Source of the DNA: Gemmatimonadota bacterium
GTDB lineage: Bacteria > Gemmatimonadota > Gemmatimonadetes > Gemmatimonadales > GWC2-71-9
Length of the DNA: 5,261 nt
Assembly: GCA_016180765.1 (NCBI GenBank)
Contig: JACPAP010000182.1
Span: forward strand, 1-5,261
Reading direction: 5' to 3'
Made by a program: the position numbers and the translations under genes. The notes under the pieces were generated by a model. It was not told where the DNA came from. It did no database searches and was given only the letters and a program-made list of their open reading frames with translations. How positions within the stretch are numbered: the stretch's first letter is position 1; every line of letters begins with the position of its first letter. Positions 1-4,899 of this stretch are shown here, piece after piece.

Positions 1-156
1 CCCGATCAGGTCGAGGGCAAGAAGGGATATTCCCGTCGCGTTGCGTCCGGGTCGCGCGAAGCTCTCCGCGAAGCCGGCCACCACGGGATCGCCGCTCTGG
101 AGGAAGACCACGGGGATTGGCGGGAATAGGCGACTCGCCGGACGGAGCCCGGCGGT
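1..156 (-). pseudogene. ABC transporter substrate-binding protein fragment (ABC_sub_bind family)
   Basis: Read leftward in the frame after the TGA at 159-157, this stretch encodes 52 residues containing IPVVFLQSGDPVVAGF, then FARPGRNATGISLLALDLIG. This matches the conserved middle of the ABC_sub_bind family (PF04392), where IPIVF..VGDPV.AG, SLARPGGN.TG.S and L..EL.GKRLE are typical. These are periplasmic binding proteins of ABC importers. The fragment has no start codon, no signal peptide and none of the first 100 or so residues of the family. The rest would lie beyond base 1. Just upstream a third frame reads AAGEPPGSVRR, which could be the decayed 'AGG.PAA.A.R' segment that normally precedes IPVVF, implying a further frameshift. 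I conclude it is a gene remnant, not an expressed protein. Confidence 0.65.
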
Positions 157-406
157 TCACCCGCCGCTCAATGGTCTCGTGAGGTGATCGCTGACCCAGC
201 TCGGTCGGCGGACGGCCCTGGACCGCGGTGGAATCCTGCGGCTGGGGCGTCACGGCGCGCGAAACGGCTGGCGTACCAGCGGCCCGGGCGACGGGGAGCG
301 CGGCAGCGCCGAGCGCGGCCGCGGTGCCGGCCAGCAGCTCGCGTCGGGTCAGGGGATTCTCGAGGCGTGCGCGGCGGTCGTGGGAGGGACGATGGCTGCG
401 GGACAT
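1..406 (-). pseudogene. Tat-signal protein, N-terminal stub (partial at window edge, probably a broken gene)
   Basis: The frame reads leftward from an ATG at 406-404, preceded by GGAGG four bases upstream, so the start is well supported. The first 45 residues form a Tat signal peptide: a basic N-region, a twin-arginine motif (TRREL, residues 20-24), an alanine/leucine-rich stretch (about 26-40) and a likely signal-peptidase site at ARA (40-42). A proline-rich linker follows, then PPTELGQRSP (66-75), which resembles the start of mature exported sulfite-oxidase/SoxC-like proteins; that assignment is from memory and weak. From about residue 86 the composition becomes arginine/proline-rich and meaningless. 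The frame stays open to base 1 (135 codons), but over bases 156-1 a different frame carries the recognisable protein. I read this as an N-terminal gene fragment joined to foreign sequence. A genuine partial exported protein cannot be excluded. Confidence 0.55.
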
Positions 407-409
407 GCG

Positions 410-414
410 GCCTC
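410..414 (-). promoter_or_regulatory. Shine-Dalgarno sequence of the Tat-signal stub
   Basis: On the minus strand GGAGG precedes the ATG at 406-404 by four bases. This fixes the start of the leftward gene and shows that it was once a real translated gene. Confidence 0.5.
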
Positions 415-534
415 CGGGTGGTAACCGAGCAATACCGCTAACCTGCCGCGGCCCCGCCAGGTTCGCCAGGTGCGGCGGTAGAGAATGGGGCGGGCACAGA
501 GCCTTGCGAGCTGTCCACGCAGCTTAGAGCGGAT

Positions 535-567
535 GCCTGGTCGTGTGCTTTCCAGGCGGGTTATACT
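535..567 (+). promoter_or_regulatory. Candidate promoter with dyad for the GYD gene
   Basis: TATACT at 562-567 is a good sigma-70-type -10 match, 51 bases upstream of the GYD start codon. No clear -35 hexamer sits 16-18 bases upstream. Instead that position is covered by a perfect 6-bp inverted repeat, GCCTGG (535-540) and CCAGGC (552-557), with 11 bases between arms. A dyad in this place could bind a regulator. The promoter call rests on one hexamer in GC-rich DNA and is tentative. Confidence 0.3.
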
Positions 568-618
568 TCGCCGCCTGACGGCGACTCGCGCGGAATCGGC
601 GAACGAGAGGGAGGGACC

Positions 619-945
619 ATGCCGCTCTATCTCACGAGGTTCAGCTACACGCCGGAGACTTGGGCTAGGCTGATCGGCAACCCAGAGGACCGTCGAAAGG
701 CCGCTCAGTCGTACATCGAGTCGGTCGGTGGGAAGCTCCATGGGTTCTGGTACGCCTTCGGCACACACGACGGCTATAACCTATGGGAGGCCCCCGACAA
801 CGTGTCCATGGCCGCGGTTGCGCTGGCGATTAGTGGCGGCGGTGCGCTCAGCTCGCTCGAAACGACAGTCCTCCTGACCGTCGACGAAACGATGGATGCC
901 CTGCGCAAGGCCGGGCAAGTCCGGTACCGAGCGCCTGGCGCGTAG
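619..945 (+). CDS. GYD domain-containing protein
   Basis: This is a complete 108-residue cytoplasmic protein, with a GGGAGGG Shine-Dalgarno sequence (609-615) three bases before the ATG. The family features are clear: PLYLTRFSYTPETWARLI at the start, NPEDRRKAA (21-29), VGGKLHGFWYAFGTHDGYNL (36-55) covering the region that gives the family its name, EAPDN (57-61), a small-residue helix AAVALAISGGGALSSLETT, and VLLTVDETMDALRKAG (84-99). Length agrees with the GYD family (PF08734), which are small single-domain proteins with a ferredoxin-like alpha/beta look and no established biochemical role. No membrane segment or signal peptide is visible. It appears to be transcribed alone, since its neighbours are separated by 212 and 266 bp. 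The family assignment is confident; the cellular function is unknown. Confidence 0.93.
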   Translation: MPLYLTRFSYTPETWARLIGNPEDRRKAAQSYIESVGGKLHGFWYAFGTHDGYNLWEAPDNVSMAAVALAISGGGALSSLETTVLLTVDETMDALRKAGQVRYRAPGA

Positions 946-1039
946 CGGCTCGCGCGCCCCGGTCCCGTGTCGCGCCGTCTGCACGTCGTCCGTGTGAGCG
1001 GCCGTTACGAGAACGGATAAGAATCTGACGATGCGAATG

Positions 1040-1077
1040 ACGCACCATAACCGGCATCCTGGACGGCCACGGTGCGT
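1040..1077. repeat. Stem-loop, perfect 7-bp arms
   Basis: ACGCACC (1040-1046) and GGTGCGT (1071-1077) are perfect reverse complements. Inside the 24-base loop, CCG (1051-1053) can pair with CGG (1064-1066) and lengthen the structure. There is no T-run after it. It could be an RNA hairpin ending the GYD transcript or a REP-like palindromic unit. Confidence 0.4.
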
Positions 1078-1087
1078 GACATGTTTA

Positions 1088-1105
1088 CCGCAGAGAGCGC
1101 AGAGA
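1088..1105. repeat. Short tandem repeat of the GCAGAG type
   Basis: CCGCAGAGA (1088-1096) is followed directly by GCGCAGAGA (1097-1105), two 9-bp units differing at the first base. From memory, the same ACCGCAGAG...GCAGAG wording recurs as a dispersed intergenic motif in several environmental bacterial phyla. One copy alone cannot prove that here. Confidence 0.4.
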
Positions 1106-1211
1106 CTACAAGGCCGCCGTCGTTCCCGCATTCCTTGAGAGTCCACGGCCCGTAGGTACCTTCCCCGTCAGGCGGGGTAGCGGAGCCGCCGGTAGAAGCC
1201 TCGGAGATCCG

Positions 1212-1601
1212 ATGACGATCGTGCTGTACCATAAAACTAGCATCGCCGACGCCCGCCAGGTTCTGAAACAGGGATACGCGGACACGGAGTGGGACTTCGG
1301 GCTGCGCGATGCGAAGACCGGGGAAGATGTGACCGTGACCGGCGTGTGGCTCGCCAACCGCCCCCTGGCGGACGAAGAAGGGCCGCCCGGCGACGCGCTG
1401 TTGGAGGTCACGGTGGATCTGCCCGAAGAGCAGCTCCAATCGTACGAGCTCGCGGGTATGCTGTGGAACGCGCGGCTGTGGGTGGTGCCTGCGGACGCGC
1501 TCAACCTGCACAGCCAGACCAGAATGGTGCGGGTCGACCCTCGATCCTCGTGGGGATTCAACCGGGTGACCGATGACGATCTCCCGCCCGAGCTGAAGTG
1601 A
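1212..1601 (+). CDS. Conserved hypothetical protein, possible ADP-ribosyltransferase-like fold
   Basis: This is a 129-residue acidic, soluble protein without signal peptide or membrane segment. GGAG at 1203-1206, five bases before the ATG, supports the start. I do not recognise a named family. The pattern LYHKTS (5-10) with a following helix ending in LKQGY (18-22), then a strand GVWLANRPL (44-52), an EEGPPGDALLEVTVDLPEEQL block (55-75) and WVVPADALN (90-98) resembles small bacterial proteins of the type 'YHgT..enA..Il.eGf ... GVwLs..Pl...eG ... D.LLeV'. That layout recalls the core of ADP-ribosyltransferase/RNA 2'-phosphotransferase-like folds, where a His on the first strand (His7 here) and an aromatic residue on a later strand (Trp46 here, usually Tyr) line the NAD pocket. 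This is inference from pattern only and no activity is claimed. Its last 44 bases overlap the truncated reductase on the other strand. Confidence 0.75.
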   Translation: MTIVLYHKTSIADARQVLKQGYADTEWDFGLRDAKTGEDVTVTGVWLANRPLADEEGPPGDALLEVTVDLPEEQLQSYELAGMLWNARLWVVPADALNLHSQTRMVRVDPRSSWGFNRVTDDDLPPELK

Positions 1602-1893
1602 CTGCGACCGAGGTCCGGCTCACCCGTTGATCGCCCGGCACGTTCCCGAATTTCGTGGCCAGCACCACGCGATCGCGGCGGCCCTTGATCGCCCGGCCCA
1701 CCAGGATCTCGTTGCTGAACGGCCCGTACACGTCGGCCGTGTCCAGGAACGTGATCCCCAGCTCCAGCGCACGGTGAATGGTCGCCACCGATTCCTGATC
1801 GTCGGTGGGGCTGCAGCAATCCGACATGCCCATGCACCCGAGGCCCAGGGCTGACATCACGAACCCCTGAGTGCCCAGCAGTCGCTGTTCCAC
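1558..1893 (-). pseudogene. Truncated aldo/keto reductase
   Basis: Read leftward from GTG at 1893-1891, with GAGGGG five bases upstream. Residues 1-86 match the N-terminal part of aldo/keto reductases: RLLGTQGFVMSALGLGCMGM (4-23), the catalytic-site block DTADVYG (51-57, Asp51 and Tyr56), NEILVGRAI (61-69) and VVLATKFGNV (77-86) with catalytic Lys81. Family members are about 320 residues long TIM-barrel NADPH-dependent oxidoreductases. Here the frame stops at residue 111, and everything after about residue 86 is unrelated. The catalytic His and the NADPH-binding C-terminal half are absent, so the product could not be an active enzyme. The lost part is not found elsewhere in the window. Homology fades near 1630-1640, inside one copy of a 13-bp direct repeat. 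The fragment is divergent from mmsA and overlaps the convergent 129-aa gene. Confidence 0.85.
1627..1697. repeat. 13-bp direct repeat at the reductase breakpoint
   Basis: TTGATCGCCCGGC occurs exactly at 1627-1639 and at 1685-1697, with 45 bases between the copies. The second copy encodes part of the conserved VGRAIKG segment of the reductase, read on the minus strand. The first lies where reductase homology ends. The repeat may have taken part in the rearrangement that truncated the gene. Confidence 0.6.
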
Positions 1894-2019
1894 GGTGACC
1901 CCTCGCAGCCGTGCCACGGTAAGGTATGCGCCGGGATCGGGGACCGCGGGACGCCCTAGCGACCTCGCTGCCGCGCCGCGCAACTTATAGCCGGTTACCA
2001 CGGGACGCGGCGCAGCAGC
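1894..2019. promoter_or_regulatory. Divergent promoter region upstream of mmsA
   Basis: This 126-bp spacer lies between the truncated reductase (leftward) and mmsA (rightward). The most AT-rich spot is CAACTTATAGC around 1981-1991. TTATAG at 1985-1990 could serve as a -10 for mmsA, with a leader of about 20 bases. Its complement CTATAA could serve the leftward gene. No convincing -35 box is visible for either direction. The call rests mainly on gene orientation. Confidence 0.3.
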
Positions 2020-3474
2020 ATGTCGAGTAACGCGACCATCCCGAATTTCATTGCCGGCAACTGGGTCCGCAGTGCCGCCGCCGACGCACTCCCAATCAGC
2101 GACCCCGCAACCGGGGAGTGCCTGGGCCACACGCCGCTGTCGGGCCGTGCCGAGGTGGACGCCGCCGTCCAGGCCGCCGTGCGCGCGTTTCCCGGCTGGC
2201 GGGCCACGCCGGCGGTCGAGCGCGCCCGGGTCTTGTTCCACCTCAAGGCGTTGCTCGAGCAGCACCAGGACGACCTGGCTCGAAGCCTCACGCGCGAGCA
2301 CGGCAAGGTCTTGGCGGAATCGCACGGCGAGATCCAGCGAGGCATCGAGAACGTCGAGCACGCCTGCGGTATTCCGTCGCTGATGATGGGCGACACCCTG
2401 GAGGACATCGCTCGCGGCATCGACTGCGAAACCGTCCGCCAGCCGCTGGGCGTGTTCGCCGTGATCACCCCCTACAACTTCCCGGTGATGATCCCGCTGT
2501 GGTTCTGGCCGTACGCGGTGGCGACCGGGAACACCGTGGTCGTGAAACCCAGCGAGCAGGACCCTCTGACGCACCAGCGGATCGTGGACCTCGCCACCGA
2601 AGCCGGGTTGCCGCCCGGGGTGCTCAACGTGGTGCATGGAAGCCGGGATGCGGTCACCGCGATCCTCGAGCACCCGGACATCAAGGGCGTCTCGTTCGTG
2701 GGCTCCAGCCAGACGGCCCGCTTGGTGTACGCCACGGCGGCCGAGTCGGGGAAGCGGGTCCAGGCGCTGGGCGGCGCCAAGAACCACATGATCGTCCTGC
2801 CCGACGCCGATCTCGACGCCACCACGGATGCGGTGGTGTCGTCGGTCTATGGCTCCACCGGCCAGCGCTGCCTCGCCGGCAGCGTCATCCTGGGCGTCGG
2901 CGAGGCGTATCGCCCCATCAAGGAGCGCCTGCTGGAGCGGGCCGCCGCGCTCCGGCTGGGGCACGGGCTGGACCACGGCGTGGACATGGGCCCGGTGATT
3001 TCGGCGAAGCATCGCGAGCGGGTAACCCGGTTCATTGGACAGGGAGAACGCGAGGGCGCCGCGTTGTTGCTCGACGGTCGCTCCGCCCGCGTCCCGCGCT
3101 ACCCGGAGGGCCACTGGGTGGGGCCCACCGTACTGGAGCATGTGACACCCGACATGCCGGTGGGTCGGGAGGAGATCTTCGGACCAGTGGCGGGACTGGC
3201 GCGGGCGGCTTCGCTGGACCAGGCGCTGGACCTGGTGCACCGGAACCAATACGGCAACGCCATCTCGTTGTTCACCACCAGCGGCAGGGCGGCGCGCGAG
3301 TTCCGCTACCGCGCCGGGATCAGCATGATCGGCATCAACCTCGGCGTGGTGGCGCCGATGGCGTTCTTCCCGTTCGGCGGCTCGCGGGGCTCGTTCTACG
3401 GCGACCTCAAGGCGCAAGGGCGGGACGCGATTGCGTTTTATACCGACCAGCGAGTGATCATCTCGAGATGGTGA
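2020..3474 (+). CDS. mmsA: CoA-acylating methylmalonate/malonate-semialdehyde dehydrogenase
   Basis: This 484-residue cytoplasmic enzyme of the aldehyde dehydrogenase superfamily would convert methylmalonate semialdehyde or malonate semialdehyde, with CoA and NAD+, to propionyl-CoA or acetyl-CoA, CO2 and NADH. The N-terminus PNFIAGNWV (8-16) starts as in the family. TPYNFP (150-155) carries Asn153, VVKPSEQDPLT (174-184) is the NAD-binding segment, GSTGQRCLAGS (278-288) carries catalytic Cys284, EEIFGP (384-389) is the conserved Glu/Phe motif, and FFPFGGSRGSFYGD to FYT and a terminal SRW complete the MmsA/IolA pattern. The general-base Glu of hydrolytic ALDHs is replaced: the motif reads QALGGAKNH (248-256), as in the CoA-acylating branch. 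Arg107 (QRGIENVEHACG) and Arg283 fit the carboxylate-binding arginines described for IolA. No good Shine-Dalgarno sequence precedes the ATG, but the start matches relatives. The transaminase 70 bp downstream would supply its substrate. IolA function cannot be excluded by sequence, but no inositol genes are nearby. Confidence 0.93.
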   Translation: MSSNATIPNFIAGNWVRSAAADALPISDPATGECLGHTPLSGRAEVDAAVQAAVRAFPGWRATPAVERARVLFHLKALLEQHQDDLARSLTREHGKVLAESHGEIQRGIENVEHACGIPSLMMGDTLEDIARGIDCETVRQPLGVFAVITPYNFPVMIPLWFWPYAVATGNTVVVKPSEQDPLTHQRIVDLATEAGLPPGVLNVVHGSRDAVTAILEHPDIKGVSFVGSSQTARLVYATAAESGKRVQALGGAKNHMIVLPDADLDATTDAVVSSVYGSTGQRCLAGSVILGVGEAYRPIKERLLERAAALRLGHGLDHGVDMGPVISAKHRERVTRFIGQGEREGAALLLDGRSARVPRYPEGHWVGPTVLEHVTPDMPVGREEIFGPVAGLARAASLDQALDLVHRNQYGNAISLFTTSGRAAREFRYRAGISMIGINLGVVAPMAFFPFGGSRGSFYGDLKAQGRDAIAFYTDQRVIISRW

Positions 3475-3476
3475 GC

Positions 3477-3525
3477 GGTGCGCGGCACGCGGGGTCGAAC
3501 TGCCCCGCTCACCGCACCGCGCACC
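3477..3525. repeat. Nested GC-rich dyad between mmsA and the transaminase gene
   Basis: Just after the mmsA stop codon, GGTGCGCGG (3477-3485) pairs perfectly with CCGCGCACC (3517-3525). Within it, GCGGGG (3489-3494) pairs with CCCCGC (3503-3508) around an 8-base loop. A competing 8-bp pairing, GTGAGCGG (3471-3478) with CCGCTCAC (3505-3512), overlaps both. No T-run follows, and the next Shine-Dalgarno sequence begins nine bases later. A transcript-stabilising or attenuating hairpin within the operon is more likely than a full terminator. Confidence 0.55.
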
Positions 3526-3533
3526 CTCGAGCT

Positions 3534-3538
3534 AGGAG
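3534..3538 (+). promoter_or_regulatory. Shine-Dalgarno sequence of the aminotransferase gene
   Basis: AGGAG lies six bases before the ATG at 3545, a strong site that decides this start. It is much better than the site before mmsA, so translation of the second gene need not depend on coupling. Confidence 0.7.
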
Positions 3539-3544
3539 ACCCTG

Positions 3545-4861
3545 ATGGGCGTCAGAGCCGCAGGCCCCGATTCGGCCGCCGTGAAAGCCGGCCACCGCGA
3601 GTACCTCTTTCCCTGCGTGACGCCGTACTACGCCGATCCCGTGGTGGTGGTGCGCGGCTTGGGGCTGAAGGTGTGGGACGCCGACGGCCGGGAGTACCTC
3701 GATTTCTTCAGCGGCATCCTCACCACGGCGGTGGGGCACTGTCACCCCGAGGTCGTGGAGCGAGTGCAGGAGCAGCTCGCCACCCTCGGGCACAGCTCGA
3801 CGCTCTACCTCACGGAAGCCCAGGTCGAATTGGCCCGCCGGCTGGCCGAGATCGCCCCCGGCCGGCTGCGCCAGTCCTTCTTCACCAACAGCGGCACGGA
3901 GGCCATCGAGACGGCCATCATCCTCGCCTGCATGTACACCGGCCGCACCGAGATCATCGCGCTGCGCTACGGCTACTCCGGACGCAGCATTCTCGCGAGC
4001 AACTTGACGGCCCACTCGGCGTGGCGCCCGCTGCCGACCACGGTGCCCGGGATCAAGCACGCGCTGTCGCCGTACCCCTACCGCTGCCCGTTCCGCTCGC
4101 CCTGCGACGACACCTGCGTGGACGCGTTCGCCAACGACCTCGAGGAGCTGATCGTCACCACCACCAACGGCAAGCCGGCCGCGTTCATCGCGGAGACCAT
4201 TCAGGGCGTGGGCGGGTACATCGTGCCGCCTCCCGGCTACTTCCAGCGCATGGCGGAGATCGTGCATCGCTACGGCGGCCTGTTCATCTGCGACGAAGTG
4301 CAGGCGGGGTTCGGCCGCACCGGCGAGCACTGGTTCGGGATCGAGCACTGGGGCGTGGAGCCCGACATCATGGTCATGGCCAAGGGCATCGCCAGCGGCT
4401 TCCCCGTGGGCGCCACCATCACCCGGCCGGAGATCGCCGCCGCCTGGACCACCAAAACCATCTCGACCTTCGGCGGCAACCCGGTGTCCATGGCCGCGGG
4501 CATCGCGACCAACGAGGTGATGGTCCGGGAGAACGTTCCGGCCCGCGCCGCCGCCCGCGGTAAGCAACTCCGCACGGGGCTGGACGAGCTGGGGCGCCGC
4601 TACGGATGGATCGGCGACGTGCGGGGCATGGGCTTGATGCAGGCCCTCGAGATCGTCGAGGACAAGCAGAGTAAGACGCCCAATCCCAAGAAGGCAAAGG
4701 GGCTGCTCGAGACCGCCAAGGACGAAGGCTTGCTCATCGGCCTCGGCGGGCTCAACGGGCACGTGATTCGGCTCGGCCCCTCGTTGCTCGTCACCGAGGA
4801 AGAAACCGCAGACGCGTTGGCGAGAATGAGCCGCGCCTGCACCAACGTGGATCGGTCGTAG
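3545..4861 (+). CDS. Class III PLP-dependent aminotransferase (AGXT2 / beta-alanine transaminase type)
   Basis: This 438-residue cytoplasmic enzyme would move the amino group from an omega-amino acid such as beta-alanine or 3-aminoisobutyrate to pyruvate, glyoxylate or 2-oxoglutarate, giving (methyl)malonate semialdehyde. Class III landmarks are in order: DADGREYLDFFSGI (45-58), VGHCHPEV (63-70), NSGTEA (115-120) for PLP phosphate binding, AETIQGVGG (216-224), FICDEVQAGFGRTG (247-260) with Asp250 facing the PLP nitrogen, MAKGIASGFP (278-287) with Schiff-base Lys280, and TFGGNP (308-313). The segment CPFRSPCDDTC (181-191) holds three cysteines, as in the extended AGXT2-like branch. The usual AYHG reads GYSG (143-146), with Ser145 in place of His, a variant I believe is shared by bacterial relatives. 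Annotation pipelines often label this group 'aspartate aminotransferase family protein'. The adjacent mmsA supports the proposed substrates. Exact amino donor and acceptor cannot be read from sequence. Confidence 0.92.
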   Translation: MGVRAAGPDSAAVKAGHREYLFPCVTPYYADPVVVVRGLGLKVWDADGREYLDFFSGILTTAVGHCHPEVVERVQEQLATLGHSSTLYLTEAQVELARRLAEIAPGRLRQSFFTNSGTEAIETAIILACMYTGRTEIIALRYGYSGRSILASNLTAHSAWRPLPTTVPGIKHALSPYPYRCPFRSPCDDTCVDAFANDLEELIVTTTNGKPAAFIAETIQGVGGYIVPPPGYFQRMAEIVHRYGGLFICDEVQAGFGRTGEHWFGIEHWGVEPDIMVMAKGIASGFPVGATITRPEIAAAWTTKTISTFGGNPVSMAAGIATNEVMVRENVPARAAARGKQLRTGLDELGRRYGWIGDVRGMGLMQALEIVEDKQSKTPNPKKAKGLLETAKDEGLLIGLGGLNGHVIRLGPSLLVTEEETADALARMSRACTNVDRS

Positions 4862-4863
4862 TC

Positions 4864-4886
4864 ACCGATAACTGACAACCGATAAC
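4864..4886. repeat. Direct repeat ACCGATAAC, degenerate dispersed-repeat copy
   Basis: ACCGATAAC occurs at 4864-4872 and 4878-4886, separated by TGACA. Read on the other strand this is GTTATCGGT-TGTCA-GTTATCGGT, the wording of the widespread GTTATCGGTTATCAG intergenic repeats, which translate as SVIG.QLSV. It fills most of the 38-bp gap before the amidohydrolase. Confidence 0.5.
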
Positions 4887-4899
4887 GGAAAACGTCTTC

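Larger units (their letters stand above)
407..618. other. Divergent intergenic region, no gene
   Basis: This 212-bp gap separates the leftward Tat-signal stub from the rightward GYD gene. Short frames cross it, but none has coding character. It contains a doubled CGCCAGG (455-461 and 464-470), a TATACT hexamer at 562-567 and an inverted repeat GCCTGG/CCAGGC at 535-540 and 552-557. Promoters for both flanking genes are expected here. Confidence 0.5.
946..1211. other. Intergenic region with hairpins and short repeats, no gene
   Basis: This 266-bp gap between the GYD gene and the 129-aa gene has no convincing reading frame on either strand. It contains a small hairpin CCGTT-ACGAG-AACGG (1002-1016), a larger stem-loop (1040-1077), a 9-bp tandem repeat (1088-1105) and a hairpin CCCCG-TCAGG-CGGGG (1163-1177) that lies 34 bases before the next start codon. 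None of the hairpins is followed by a T-run, so a classical intrinsic terminator for the GYD gene is not evident. Confidence 0.5.

Noticed and set aside
184..527. Small plus-strand frames at the left end
   Set aside because: They are antisense to the Tat signal peptide and are Arg/Ala/Gly-rich without a Shine-Dalgarno sequence or motifs.
349..768. A 139-codon minus-strand frame across the intergenic region and GYD gene
   Set aside because: It opposes the clear GYD frame and crosses the start of the Tat stub. Its composition is Arg-rich and it has no homology I can recognise.
1002..1016. CCGTT-ACGAG-AACGG as an intrinsic terminator for the GYD gene
   Set aside because: The stem is only 5 bp and is followed by ATAAGAATC, not a T-run. 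It is listed only as a small hairpin.
1163..1177. CCCCG-TCAGG-CGGGG as a riboswitch or leader element of the 129-aa gene
   Set aside because: A single 5-bp GC stem is common by chance at this GC content, and no known riboswitch consensus surrounds it.
1558..3417. A 619-codon open frame on the minus strand
   Set aside because: Most of it runs antisense to mmsA and is His/Arg/Gly-rich without any family motif. Only its last 111 codons, after the GTG at 1893, are real reductase sequence. Long antisense frames are common in GC-rich DNA.
2118..3545. A 475-codon plus-strand frame overlapping mmsA
   Set aside because: It is an out-of-frame shadow, extremely Arg/Gly/Pro-rich. The mmsA frame shows all catalytic motifs.
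3478..4563. A 361-codon plus-strand frame overlapping the aminotransferase
   Set aside because: It is an arginine-rich shadow frame with no recognisable domain. The PLP motifs are in the other frame.
3509..4762. A 417-codon minus-strand open frame
   Set aside because: It is the antisense shadow of the aminotransferase, with low-complexity composition and no motifs.
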